Made by a program: the position numbers and the translations under genes. The notes under the pieces are model-generated. The model was not told the DNA's origin and did no database searches. It worked only from the letters and a program-made list of their open reading frames with translations. This document shows positions 8,381 through 16,982 of a stretch of DNA of 64,000 bases, piece after piece. This stretch comes from Granulosicoccus sp947495035 (GTDB lineage Bacteria; Pseudomonadota; Gammaproteobacteria; Granulosicoccales; Granulosicoccaceae), in assembly GCF_050589605.1 (NCBI RefSeq), contig NZ_JBNGOO010000007.1, one strand, 5' to 3'. Within the stretch, counting starts at the first letter, position 1. Each line of letters opens with the position of its first letter.

Positions 8381-9217
8381 TTAGTCGAACAACCTGCCTC
8401 GATTCACCGTCAGCACGTCGACAACGTCATCCAGCATGTCATCGTCAGCATCGGCATTGGCCACCACCACGGCATCCATGCAGATGGTATTCAATTCGGT
8501 ATCGAATACCAGACCCTTTGCCACATCCGGCTCTTCGAAACGGTAGATGGGACGACCCAGTTCCGGATGCTTGTCGTTCAGATCCCAATCCTTGATATCC
8601 AGCAACTTCAGATTGTCGTTTTCCAGAACGGTCTTGAGGTAACGCTGATCGAGGTTCAGCGGGTCACTGACCCACAGAAAGGCATTCACCTCCGCGTCGA
8701 GGTTGTTGGCAATTTCGTTCAGCAGTTGCAGCCCGCCCTGAAAGAACGTGCTGCCCTTGGCGAAATCGGGCTCAAGATCCTGCATGTAGGACCAGCTCAC
8801 GGCGGAACCGGAGCCACGCTTCTGCACGGCAACCCTCGCATTCTTGCCTTGCAGATCGCCCTCGTCATCGATCGGGCCATCCGAATTGACCGCCACATAC
8901 ACACACTCTTCGTACAGATTGCCCAGCACCTTCAGATTGCCGGCCTTTTCCGGATTGCGCCCCATCCACCAGGCCAGGGCATCCAGCTGGGTGAATCCCA
9001 GGGTGGCCTCGCCGCTGGTGACGCGATCGATATTCTCGATGGAACCCTTGCTCTTCACCGAATCGGCCTTGTAATCGTATTCGACCAGAATTTCCGCCAG
9101 TTTCTCACCAGTGGCGAAGTAGGAACCGCCACGGCCACCAGTGCTGATGACGACATCCTCAGCCAGTACGGGCAGGGAAACGGCGGAAATGACAAATGCG
9201 GTAATCAGGGTTTTCAT
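8381..9217 (-). CDS. TAXI-family TRAP transporter solute-binding protein
   Basis: A 278-residue periplasmic binding protein with a 19-residue signal peptide (ending LPVLAE). The fold signature is STGGRGGSYFATGEKLAEIL near the N-terminus, the hallmark of TAXI-type (TRAP-associated extracytoplasmic immunogenic) receptors, followed by KGSIENIDRVTSGEATLGFTQ-like and GSGSAVSW segments. TAXI receptors feed fused TRAP permeases, but no such permease is adjacent. The neighbouring dctPQM has its own DctP receptor, so this gene may serve a permease elsewhere or act as a sensor partner. The ligand is unknown; glutamate-like or organic acids are common in the family. Confidence 0.82.
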   Translation of the reverse strand: MKTLITAFVISAVSLPVLAEDVVISTGGRGGSYFATGEKLAEILVEYDYKADSVKSKGSIENIDRVTSGEATLGFTQLDALAWWMGRNPEKAGNLKVLGNLYEECVYVAVNSDGPIDDEGDLQGKNARVAVQKRGSGSAVSWSYMQDLEPDFAKGSTFFQGGLQLLNEIANNLDAEVNAFLWVSDPLNLDQRYLKTVLENDNLKLLDIKDWDLNDKHPELGRPIYRFEEPDVAKGLVFDTELNTICMDAVVVANADADDDMLDDVVDVLTVNRGRLFD

Positions 9218-9518
9218 GGAGCAGGTCCTTGGACTATGGCTTCTCTTTCGTCAACGCCTTCACTGGGGGCAAGACCGGGAATTTCAAGTCGAGACTGGCC
9301 GTTCGGATGAACCCGTAGCAGAACGCAGAGACACGCAGTCATGCATGCTGCAGGCCGGTGAGCTGACGGCCGATACCTGCCGAAGATAATGCAAGTCATC
9401 GCATTGCGAAAAAATCAGCGAGCGCCTGACTGACAACACAACGCTCTGCCCGCACAGAAATCCCCGCTGTACTCTGGCGTGGATATCGTCCAGGGTCGTC
9501 AAGGTGCTCTCGGCCGGA
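9218..9518. other. Intergenic region upstream of the TAXI gene
   Basis: About 300 bp between the start of the TAXI receptor gene and the stop of the PfkB kinase gene, both minus strand. It presumably holds the promoter of the TAXI gene, but no convincing -35/-10 pair, hairpin or small gene could be picked out. Confidence 0.35.
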
Positions 9519-10484
9519 TCAACGCGATCTGTTCAAGCTCTCCAGCACCTCTTTCGAGGAAGGAATGCCATCGAGCCCCTTGTCAGAGGCACATTTCAGG
9601 GCCGCGGCCGCATTGGCAAACCCGATGGCCCTTGACTCAGACTGGCCCTGCGCCAATTGCAGGGTAAAAGCCGCATGCCAGACGTCACCGGCACCCAGAG
9701 TGTCTACCGCCTTGACGTGGATGGCGGGTGTGTGCGTGAACGTGCCATCCTGCAGATGGAACACACCATTCTCACCATCCGTGACGCACACCCAGTTGCC
9801 GAATTGCGCCTGCGCCTGTCGCAAGCCCGCTTCCAGCTCATCGACACCGGCGTAGTCGCGCAGGCCCTGTCGAGAGAAGGCGACATGACTGGCCAGCGCC
9901 ATGGCGGTATGACTGACGGGAGCTTCGCCATCAATCACCGCGGGAATGCCGGCCTGCCTGGCGAACGTCAGCATCTGTATCGCAGCCGCTTCCCAGCGGG
10001 TATCCACCAGAATGGCATGGGGTGTATCGATGGATTGCAATCGAGCGTCATCAAAGGGGAGCGCATCCTCCGACTGACAGGCAACTGCGTCAGTGGTACA
10101 GGCAGCCGTTGCGCTCTCTGCTGACCGTAGCGTGTCGGGCTGACGATAATTGACTATCTGTCGCTCACCACCATCGTCGACAAAGACGCTGGAAATCGGG
10201 GATTTGCCGTCCACCATGCGGGTCAGCAAACGATCCCCCAGAGAACGTCTGGCAATCTCCGTGCGCAGCAAGTCCCCGAACAGATCATCTCCCAGCCTGC
10301 CTGCCAACTGCACCTCGGCCCCCAGACGCTGCATGGCAACCGCAGCAATGGCACCGCCCCCACCAAGACTGAAGCGCACATCATCAGCACGGTATTTCTC
10401 GGCACGGCGGGGCATTTCCCCGACCCGGAAGGTGATGTCGGCAGAGATCAGCCCACAGGCCAGCAACCTTGTCGTTCCGCTCAT
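9519..10484 (-). CDS. PfkB-family carbohydrate kinase
   Basis: A 321-residue ribokinase-fold kinase. The N-terminal GGGGAIAAVAMQRLGAEV substrate-lid region, GRLGDDLFGDLL and the C-terminal signature DTLGAGDVWHAAF (residues 261-273, catalytic Asp267) are all present. It phosphorylates a sugar or sugar acid with ATP. The frame is open further upstream, but the ATG at 10484 gives the normal start (SGTTRLLACGLISADITF). It is divergent from dctPQM plus a DapA-family lyase, suggesting a shared catabolic route in which an imported sugar acid is phosphorylated and cleaved. The substrate cannot be fixed; KDG, ribose or nucleoside-type substrates are all possible. Confidence 0.85.
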   Translation of the reverse strand: MSGTTRLLACGLISADITFRVGEMPRRAEKYRADDVRFSLGGGGAIAAVAMQRLGAEVQLAGRLGDDLFGDLLRTEIARRSLGDRLLTRMVDGKSPISSVFVDDGGERQIVNYRQPDTLRSAESATAACTTDAVACQSEDALPFDDARLQSIDTPHAILVDTRWEAAAIQMLTFARQAGIPAVIDGEAPVSHTAMALASHVAFSRQGLRDYAGVDELEAGLRQAQAQFGNWVCVTDGENGVFHLQDGTFTHTPAIHVKAVDTLGAGDVWHAAFTLQLAQGQSESRAIGFANAAAALKCASDKGLDGIPSSKEVLESLNRSR

Positions 10485-10600
10485 GAAGTGTGTCTGGTCA
10501 TGCTGATTTTCCCATCCATCTACCCTTGCCCCCTGTTCTTCGGATTGTCGCTGCACACGGCAAGCAAGCCGACCCAGCCTCGGCGCATGCTGCCATGGTG

Positions 10601-10630
10601 TTGAGTCGCCGAAGTCAATGCCCGTATACT
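10601..10630 (+). promoter_or_regulatory. Putative sigma-70 promoter of dctPQM
   Basis: TTGAGT (10601-10606), an 18-bp spacer and TATACT (10625-10630) lie about 100 bp upstream of the dctP start, in the gap that separates it from the divergent sugar kinase. The ribosome-binding site AGGAGAGG follows just before the dctP ATG. This is a visual match only. Confidence 0.45.
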
Positions 10631-10730
10631 GGAAACGCAATACCGCCCCGTTCACCACATTATTACCACGCCCCGTGACGCAAGAACACCAACAGACAGC
10701 CGTCACTGCACTCAGGAGAGGAAATAGTCG

Positions 10731-11735
10731 ATGCCAATGAAAACGAAAGCCGTCCGCTCTGCACTGACCGTCTGCATGGCTGCGGCAATCAGCCTGTCAA
10801 CGCTGGCGTCCAGCGCCATGGCCCAGGACAGGGTCACCATCCGCATGTCCACACCGGCCTCCGAAACCGATTTCCGCTCCCAGGGCCTGGCCAATCAGTT
10901 TGCCGACGGCATCAGCGAATTCGCCGACTATGAGCCGCACTACAACGATTCCCTGTTCAAGCAAGGCACCGAACTGGTCGCCATTGCGCGCGGCAACCTG
11001 GAGATGTCCATCACTTCTGCACAGGAGCTGGCCAAGCTGATACCGGAATGGTCGATCTTCACCGCCGGCTATCTGATGCGCGACCCCGAGCATCAGCGCA
11101 AGGTCTTCGCCAGCGACATCGGCGAGGAAATGTATCAACTGGCCGAGGACAAGCTGGGGGTGAAGCTGCTCAATGTCGTGTACTTCGGCACGCGTCAGCT
11201 CAACCTTCGAACCGAGGACAAGGTCATGACGCCGGAGGATCTGGAGGGGATCAATCTGCGCATGCCGGGCACCGATGCCTGGCAGTTTCTGGGCAGGGCT
11301 CTGGGCGCCAACCCGACGCCCATGGCATTTACCGAAGTCTATACCGGGCTGCAGACCGGCGCCATCGACGGTCAGGACAACCCTCTGCCGACGGACAAGG
11401 ACAAGAAATTTCACGAAGTCACCAAACAGATCGTACTCACCGGACATCTGGTGGACATGAACTTCTTCGCGTTCTCGAAGAAGGTCTGGGACAAACTGTC
11501 TGCCGAGCAGCAGGAGGCCGTCTCCACGGCAGCGCAGGCAGCGGCAGACTGGACGACCGAGCAGATCGTCGCCAACGAGGCCGAACTGGTGGATTTCTTC
11601 AAGGGCGAAGGCCTGGAGGTGTACGAGCCGGATGTGGACGCCTTCCGCACTCGCGCTCAGGCCATGTATCTGGAGTCTGACTTCTCCAGCGACTGGCCGG
11701 AAGGACTGCTCGATCGCATCAACGCAGTACAGTAA
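10731..11735 (+). CDS. dctP: TRAP transporter solute-binding protein DctP
   Basis: A 334-residue periplasmic receptor. The signal peptide ends at SSAMAQ (residue ~32). Family landmarks are the KQGTELVAIARGNLEM segment, RQLNLR, the MTPEDLEGINLRMPG motif holding the carboxylate-binding arginine, and YTGLQTGAIDGQDNP. It captures a carboxylate-bearing solute and hands it to DctQM. A good AGGAGAGG site precedes the ATG. It is the first gene of dctP-dctQ-dctM-dapA-like, divergent from a PfkB kinase, which suggests a sugar-acid ligand rather than a C4-dicarboxylate. Confidence 0.92.
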   Translation: MPMKTKAVRSALTVCMAAAISLSTLASSAMAQDRVTIRMSTPASETDFRSQGLANQFADGISEFADYEPHYNDSLFKQGTELVAIARGNLEMSITSAQELAKLIPEWSIFTAGYLMRDPEHQRKVFASDIGEEMYQLAEDKLGVKLLNVVYFGTRQLNLRTEDKVMTPEDLEGINLRMPGTDAWQFLGRALGANPTPMAFTEVYTGLQTGAIDGQDNPLPTDKDKKFHEVTKQIVLTGHLVDMNFFAFSKKVWDKLSAEQQEAVSTAAQAAADWTTEQIVANEAELVDFFKGEGLEVYEPDVDAFRTRAQAMYLESDFSSDWPEGLLDRINAVQ

Positions 11736-11744
11736 TTGTTGTCG

Positions 11745-12221
11745 ATGACGCATGGGCTGCCCGGCTGGCTACAACGCCGGGCAGACAATGTGGCGGTATT
11801 GCTGCTCAGCGCCACCTTTCTCATCTTCATACTGCAGATCGTCTCGCGCTATCTGTTCCGGGCACCGCTGGGCTGGACGCTGGAAGCCTGCCTGCTGTGC
11901 TGGGTGTGGCTGGTGTTCTGGTCCGGTGCGTTCACATTGAAGGATCAGGACCATGTGCGCTTCACCATACTGCTCGATCACTGCCGACCGGGTACCCGTC
12001 GTGTATTCGCCGTTCTGTCCGGTATCTGCATTGTCGCCCTGCTGGGGGTCTCACTGTGGCCGACCATCGACTTCGTACAGTTCATGGCCATTGAAAGCAC
12101 GTCATTGCTCAAGATACGTTTCGATGTGTTCTTCAGCATCTACATCGTCTTCTCCATTGCCGTGATGCTGCGCTATGCCACACGTGCCTGGCTTGCATTA
12201 TGTGGAACGCTTGACGTATGA
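11745..12221 (+). CDS. dctQ: TRAP transporter small permease DctQ
   Basis: A ~158-residue inner-membrane protein with four predicted transmembrane helices (VAVLLLSATFLIFILQIV, CLLCWVWLVFWSGAFTL, VFAVLSGICIVALLGVS, FFSIYIVFSIAVML). The SRYLFRAPLGWTLE and KDQDHVRF segments are typical of DctQ, which scaffolds the receptor-permease interaction. I chose the ATG at 11745; a TTG at 11736, directly after the dctP stop, is possible. Its last 4 bp overlap the start of dctM (ATGA). Confidence 0.9.
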   Translation: MTHGLPGWLQRRADNVAVLLLSATFLIFILQIVSRYLFRAPLGWTLEACLLCWVWLVFWSGAFTLKDQDHVRFTILLDHCRPGTRRVFAVLSGICIVALLGVSLWPTIDFVQFMAIESTSLLKIRFDVFFSIYIVFSIAVMLRYATRAWLALCGTLDV

Positions 12222-13513
12222 GCAATGCTTTCCTGCTGTGCCTGGCGGTATTGTTCGGTGTTGCTGCCATAGGTGCCCCCATCGCGCTGGCGATGATCAT
12301 CGCCGCCGTCGTGTATCTGCTGATGGCCGGCCAGGACCTGGCACTTGCCGCCGAACAGATACTCCAGGGGCTGTACAACAGTTTCATACTACTGGCCGTA
12401 CCACTGTTCATCGTGGCCGCCAACATCATGAACGCCGGCACCATCAGTGATCGCCTGCTCGGTTTCTGTGTCGCGGTGGTAGGACGCTTCCGTGGCGGAC
12501 TGGGGCATGTCAACGTCGTGGCCAGCCTGATCTTCTCCGGCATGTCCGGTTCGGCCATTGCCGATGCGGCCGGTGTGGGCAAGATCATCATCGAGATGAT
12601 GACGCGCAATGGCCGCTATTCCCTGGGCTTCGCTGCAGCCATCACCGCAGCATCGGCCACCATCGGTCCGATCATCCCGCCTTCGATCCCCATGGTGCTG
12701 TATGCGCTGGTATCCGATACCTCGGTGGGCTATCTGTTTCTGGCCGGCATTCTGCCAGGATTGCTGATGGGAGCCGTCCTGATGGTCATGGTGGCCATCA
12801 TTGCCAGAAGGCGCCAGTTTGCCATGGATGACCCCGTGCCCATGCGTGAACTGCCGGCGCTCGGTATTCGAGCCTTCCCCGCCCTGCTGATGCCCGTCAT
12901 TCTGCTGTTCGGCATCTACGGCGGAGTGACGACACCCACCGAGGCGGCTGCCGTTGCTGCCGCCTATGCCTTGCTGCTGGCCAGCTTCTTCTATCGCTCC
13001 CTGTCGCTGTCCAGTCTGTATACCGTCATGTCGGACAGTGCACGTTCTTCGGCAGCGGTGGGACTGGTGATCGGTGGCGCGCTGATTTTCAACTATATCG
13101 TGGCCAGCGAGAACATCCCCAACAGCATTGCGGCACTGATGGACTCGCTGGAGCTGTCACCACTGGGTTTTCTGTTGTTCGTCAATGTGCTGTTACTGGT
13201 GCTTGGCTGCGTTCTGGACGCAGCCACCATTCTGCTGGTGGTCGTCCCCCTGTTTCTGCCCGGTTGCCAACTGCTGGGAATCGATCTGGTGCACTTCGGT
13301 GTCGTGGTGGTGGTCAACACCATGATCGGTCTGATCACTCCGCCCTATGGCATCCTGCTGTTCGTGATCAATGCCACGACCGGTGCACCACTGCGGGACA
13401 TGATCATGGAAATCTGGCCATTCCTGATTGCCCTGCTACTGGCCCTGATGACCATCACGCTGGTGCCGGAACTGGTACTCTGGTTACCGATGCAGATGGG
13501 TTATGCCCCCTGA
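12218..13513 (+). CDS. dctM: TRAP transporter large permease DctM
   Basis: A 431-residue sodium-coupled permease of the DctM family with about 12 hydrophobic helices. Landmarks are the GAPIALAMIIAAVVYLL opening, FSGMSGSAIADAAGVGKI, GPIIPPSIPMVLYA and the C-terminal GLITPPYGILLFVI repeat. It overlaps dctQ by 4 bp, so the two are translationally coupled. Together with DctP it forms a complete tripartite high-affinity importer. Confidence 0.95.
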   Translation: MSNAFLLCLAVLFGVAAIGAPIALAMIIAAVVYLLMAGQDLALAAEQILQGLYNSFILLAVPLFIVAANIMNAGTISDRLLGFCVAVVGRFRGGLGHVNVVASLIFSGMSGSAIADAAGVGKIIIEMMTRNGRYSLGFAAAITAASATIGPIIPPSIPMVLYALVSDTSVGYLFLAGILPGLLMGAVLMVMVAIIARRRQFAMDDPVPMRELPALGIRAFPALLMPVILLFGIYGGVTTPTEAAAVAAAYALLLASFFYRSLSLSSLYTVMSDSARSSAAVGLVIGGALIFNYIVASENIPNSIAALMDSLELSPLGFLLFVNVLLLVLGCVLDAATILLVVVPLFLPGCQLLGIDLVHFGVVVVVNTMIGLITPPYGILLFVINATTGAPLRDMIMEIWPFLIALLLALMTITLVPELVLWLPMQMGYAP

Positions 13514-13533
13514 GCGAACCGAGAAAACCACGC

Positions 13534-14481
13534 ATGAGCACAACCGCGAACGGCATCATTCCCGTCATGCTGACGCCCTATACCAGCGATGGCGGTATTG
13601 ACGAGTACGGATATCATCGCCTGACCGAATGGTATCTGGCCAACGGTGCCGATGCCCTGTTTGCCGTCTGCCAGTCCAGCGAGATGCACAAACTCAGCCT
13701 GGGTGAGCGCGTCGCCCTGGCCAGACAGACGGTCGAGACAGTCGACGGCCGTGTGCCGGTCATGGCATCGGGGCATATTGCCGGAGCTCGTGAACAACAG
13801 GCCATGGAACTCAAGGCCATGGCCGACACCGGCATTGATGTTCTGGTTCTGGTGACGAACCGTCTGCCGGAATCCCAGGGGGCCAATGATGACACCATAC
13901 GCAAGGAACTGCTCTGGCTGATGGATCAATTGCCGGATGATCTCCCCTTGGGTCTGTATGAATGCCCGATGCCGTATCGCCGCCTCTTGAGTGACGATGT
14001 ACTGAGATTCTGTGCCGACAGTGGCCGCTTCGTGACGCTGAAGGATGTGTCCTGCGATCTGGAGACGGTACGACGCCGGGCCGAGCTCGTGAAGGGCTCG
14101 CCCCTGTCCATCGTCAATGCCAATGCGGCCATTGCCTGGCCGGCCATGCAGGCAGGCTCACGCGGGTTCTGCGGGGTGATGGCCAATTTCCATCCGGATC
14201 TGTACGCCTGGCTGTACCATCAGGGCAAGCACCATGGCGTCATGGCGCAGGAACTGTCCATCTTCCTGGCTCTGGCGGGTACCTCGGAAACGCAGGGTTA
14301 TCCGGCCATTGCCAAGCGATTCCACCAGCGACTGGGCACCTTCGGCTCCATTGCCTGCCGCAATGTGGATGTGGACATCCACCAGAGCTACTGGGCGCTG
14401 GAGGCGCTACTGGACAATATCGAGCAAGGTGCAGAGTTGTATCGGGAGCGCGTATCGAAACTGTTGCGGGTAGTGAAGTAG
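13534..14481 (+). CDS. Dihydrodipicolinate synthase (DapA)-family aldolase/lyase
   Basis: A 315-residue class I aldolase-fold protein. The Schiff-base lysine is in FVTLKD (Lys170), the catalytic tyrosine in GLYECP (Tyr142), and the beta-barrel start is GIIPVMLTPYTSDGGID. The usual GTTGE pyruvate-binding loop is replaced by CQSSE, which argues against true DapA and for a sugar-acid or N-acetylneuraminate-type lyase. The ATG at 13534 follows dctM by 20 bp; the frame is open upstream inside dctM, but that is not family sequence. Position at the end of dctPQM suggests that it acts on the imported solute. Confidence 0.82.
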   Translation: MSTTANGIIPVMLTPYTSDGGIDEYGYHRLTEWYLANGADALFAVCQSSEMHKLSLGERVALARQTVETVDGRVPVMASGHIAGAREQQAMELKAMADTGIDVLVLVTNRLPESQGANDDTIRKELLWLMDQLPDDLPLGLYECPMPYRRLLSDDVLRFCADSGRFVTLKDVSCDLETVRRRAELVKGSPLSIVNANAAIAWPAMQAGSRGFCGVMANFHPDLYAWLYHQGKHHGVMAQELSIFLALAGTSETQGYPAIAKRFHQRLGTFGSIACRNVDVDIHQSYWALEALLDNIEQGAELYRERVSKLLRVVK

Positions 14482-14518
14482 CGACTCTGCCGGCGCTGCG
14501 TCATTCCGTGAACGGCAA

Positions 14519-14561
14519 GGCCGCCGGGAAACCTGTCAGGCACAGGCATCCTGCGGCGGCC
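14519..14561. terminator. Hairpin between convergent lyase and peroxiredoxin genes
   Basis: An 8-bp perfect stem, GGCCGCCG / CGGCGGCC, with an inner CCTGT / ACAGG stem lies between two convergent stop codons. No T-run follows on either side, so it could be a weak bidirectional terminator or an mRNA-stabilising hairpin. Confidence 0.4.
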
Positions 14562-14577
14562 GGGAACGTCTGACTGC

Positions 14578-15060
14578 CTAGATCTTTTCCAGAACGGCTT
14601 CAGCCGCACTGACCGTGGCCGAGCCCGGATCGGTTTCCACCGCCAGGTGAGTCACGACGCCGTCATCCAGGATCATCGCGTAGCGCTGTGAGCGTTCACC
14701 GAGACCCAGTGCAGACAGATCCAGTGTCATGCCCGCCGCCTGCGTGAATTCGCCATTGCCGTCAGCCAGCATGTCCACATCGTCTCCGGTACCCAGGCTC
14801 TTGCCCCAGGCATTCATGACGAAGAAGTCACCGGTGGAAACACAGGCAACGGCATCCACACCCTTGTCGCGCAGCGCCTTGGCATTGTCGATGTAGCTGG
14901 GCACATGGGACTCGGAACAAGTCGGTGTGAACGCACCCGGTACCGCAAACAGGACCACCTTGCGTCCGGCACAGTAGTCGGCCAGAGGCACATCCGTAGG
15001 GCCCGATGCCGTCATCTGTTTCAGCGTCACCGCTGGAATCTTGTCGCCTTCTTTGATCAT
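14578..15060 (-). CDS. Prx5-type peroxiredoxin
   Basis: A 160-residue thioredoxin-fold peroxidase that reduces hydrogen peroxide and alkyl hydroperoxides. The peroxidatic cysteine lies in PGAFTPTCSESHVP (Cys48), with the downstream CVSTGDFFVMNAWGKS and ERSQRYAMILDDG segments of the Prx5/AhpE-like hybrid group. A second cysteine (Cys30) precedes it. The ATG at 15060, with AGAAGGA upstream, is preferred over a longer frame. It is a stand-alone gene, convergent with the DapA-like gene. The cognate reductant (glutaredoxin or thioredoxin) is not visible. Confidence 0.93.
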   Translation of the reverse strand: MIKEGDKIPAVTLKQMTASGPTDVPLADYCAGRKVVLFAVPGAFTPTCSESHVPSYIDNAKALRDKGVDAVACVSTGDFFVMNAWGKSLGTGDDVDMLADGNGEFTQAAGMTLDLSALGLGERSQRYAMILDDGVVTHLAVETDPGSATVSAAEAVLEKI

Positions 15061-15191
15061 GTCAATGTCCTTCTGTGGTGAATGGTATGTAGCCGTGGCC
15101 GGCACCCCTGCGACTATACCGCAGCCACTCGCCTGCCACCGGACCGGACAAGCTTTTCCTCCGTGAACGAGACCTGTCGCGGAGGCTTCCG

Positions 15192-16928
15192 TCAGGCAGC
15201 CTTGCGGAACAGCGACTCGAGCCGATGCAGCATGACGGGGCCCAGTTGACGGGCATCGAACACACTGACCGCCTGTTCGTAGAATCGGCTGACGTCATGA
15301 CCGATACCGATGGCCAGCAACTCGACCTGACCGGCTCGCTCGATATCGTCGATCACCTGCTGCAGATGACGAGACAGATAATCGCCGGCATTGGCTCCCA
15401 GTGTGCTGGTATCCACCGGCGCACCGTCCGAAATGGTCATCAGGATGCGGCGCTGCTCAGGCCGCTTCATGAGCCGCTGATGCGCCCAGATCAGCGCTTC
15501 ACCATCGATGTTCTGCTTCAGGATATCCCGATTCAGCATCAGGCCGAGATTGCGCCGTGCCAGGCGATAGGGTGTGTCTGCCGACTTGTAGACGATATGC
15601 CGGAGATCGTTGAGACGACCGGGATCGAGGGGCTCGCCCTGTTGTTTCCAGCGTTCGGTGGATTCACCGCCATGCAGGTGGACGGTCGTGAAGCCGAGAA
15701 TCTCCACACTGACACCACAACGCTCCAGGGTCCGAGCCAGAATGTCTGCGCAAGCCGCCGCGATCATGATCGGCCTTCCCAGCATCGAACGGGAATTGTC
15801 GATCAGCAACGTGATCGTGGTATTGCGAAAGGCGATGTCACTCTCTGCCTTGAAGCTCAACGGCATCAGAGGGTCCGAGACCACTCGCGACAGGCGCGCG
15901 GAATCCAGAATGCCTTCGTCCAGGTCGAACTGCCAGTGCCGGCGCTGACGCGCCAGCAACACCCGTTGCAACCGGCTGGCCAGACGCCGTACCAACCTGC
16001 CGTGCACCTCGATATGCTGATCCAGCGCAATACGCCATTCCTGCAGCTCGGCTGCGCTGGCCCCATCGGAGGCCGCCATCACTTCATCGAAATCCGTCGT
16101 GAAGGCGCGGTAGCTTCGGCTATCACCACTGACCACGATGAGCGGATCGGGGCCGCCCGAAGGAGCCTCATCCAGCGTCTGATCAGGCAGTCTGTCCGTC
16201 GGTTCAGGCTCCCCGGGCGCCTCGGTTAATGCCTCCTCGGCAAGCGCCTCGCTCCTGACAGCCGCTGCAGCCTCCTCGGCAGACTCTTCCGCCTCCGCCG
16301 CCTCATCCAGCCCCTCGTCGGCTGCCTCCTCATCCACCTCTCCTGCCAGGCTCATACCGGCAGGATCATCACTGCCGACACTGCTGGCCAGGGCCTGAGC
16401 AACCTGACGGGCAATGGCGGCAAAGGCCAGTTGATCATGCAGATGCGCCACCAGCTGCGGCAACAAGGGCACAAGGGACTGTTCAAGCAGGTGCAACTCA
16501 CCGGGGAGCAGAGCTGGCTGTCGAGTCATTGCTCGCGATTGCCAGCACTGCCGAAAGGCGTGGCGACAGGCTTGTGACAGGGCCTCGCTCAGTCGCTGCC
16601 AGGCGGCTTCGGCCTGCTCGGTGGCGGCCGCTTCAGATGGCCGCGCATCCAGATTGCGGGCCACTCCTGCATAGCGATTGGCACCCAGCGCTTCAAAGCG
16701 CTCTGTCTCCATCCGCGCAAACAGACTCGCTGCCAGCTCATCGGAGGGCAGGAAGCGTCGCTGTATGTCCGTGTCGTGATGGGCATGTCGCAGCGACTGC
16801 GCATCGAACTGGCCTCGCGACGTCCCGCTTGCGGCAACCGCCCCGCCGGCCAGATCCAGAGAGGCATCACCTGCCAATGTCCGTGCGCAGGCATCCATCG
16901 CATGATGCATCGTGCTGTCGATCACCAC
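15192..16928 (-). CDS. cobT: CobT-like aerobic cobaltochelatase subunit (VWA domain)
   Basis: A ~578-residue protein matching the CobT subunit of the ATP-dependent cobaltochelatase (CobNST), which inserts cobalt into hydrogenobyrinate a,c-diamide. It opens with a helical domain (MDACARTLAGD near the N-terminus). A long Glu/Ala-rich acidic linker occupies roughly residues 195-260. A C-terminal von Willebrand A domain carries the MIDAS motif LIDNSRSM and ILMTISDGAPVD. The frame is open back to 17036, but that would overlap the divergent GTPase gene; a GTG at 16928 with AGAAG upstream, or the ATG at 16910, are likelier starts. cobS and cobN are not in the window, so a chelatase role is inferred. 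Confidence 0.78.
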   Translation of the reverse strand: MVIDSTMHHAMDACARTLAGDASLDLAGGAVAASGTSRGQFDAQSLRHAHHDTDIQRRFLPSDELAASLFARMETERFEALGANRYAGVARNLDARPSEAAATEQAEAAWQRLSEALSQACRHAFRQCWQSRAMTRQPALLPGELHLLEQSLVPLLPQLVAHLHDQLAFAAIARQVAQALASSVGSDDPAGMSLAGEVDEEAADEGLDEAAEAEESAEEAAAAVRSEALAEEALTEAPGEPEPTDRLPDQTLDEAPSGGPDPLIVVSGDSRSYRAFTTDFDEVMAASDGASAAELQEWRIALDQHIEVHGRLVRRLASRLQRVLLARQRRHWQFDLDEGILDSARLSRVVSDPLMPLSFKAESDIAFRNTTITLLIDNSRSMLGRPIMIAAACADILARTLERCGVSVEILGFTTVHLHGGESTERWKQQGEPLDPGRLNDLRHIVYKSADTPYRLARRNLGLMLNRDILKQNIDGEALIWAHQRLMKRPEQRRILMTISDGAPVDTSTLGANAGDYLSRHLQQVIDDIERAGQVELLAIGIGHDVSRFYEQAVSVFDARQLGPVMLHRLESLFRKAA

Positions 16929-16982
16929 TTTGCTTCTCTTGTCTGTCAAAATTTCCGTGTATCCCCGAGTCTGCACCTGTCC

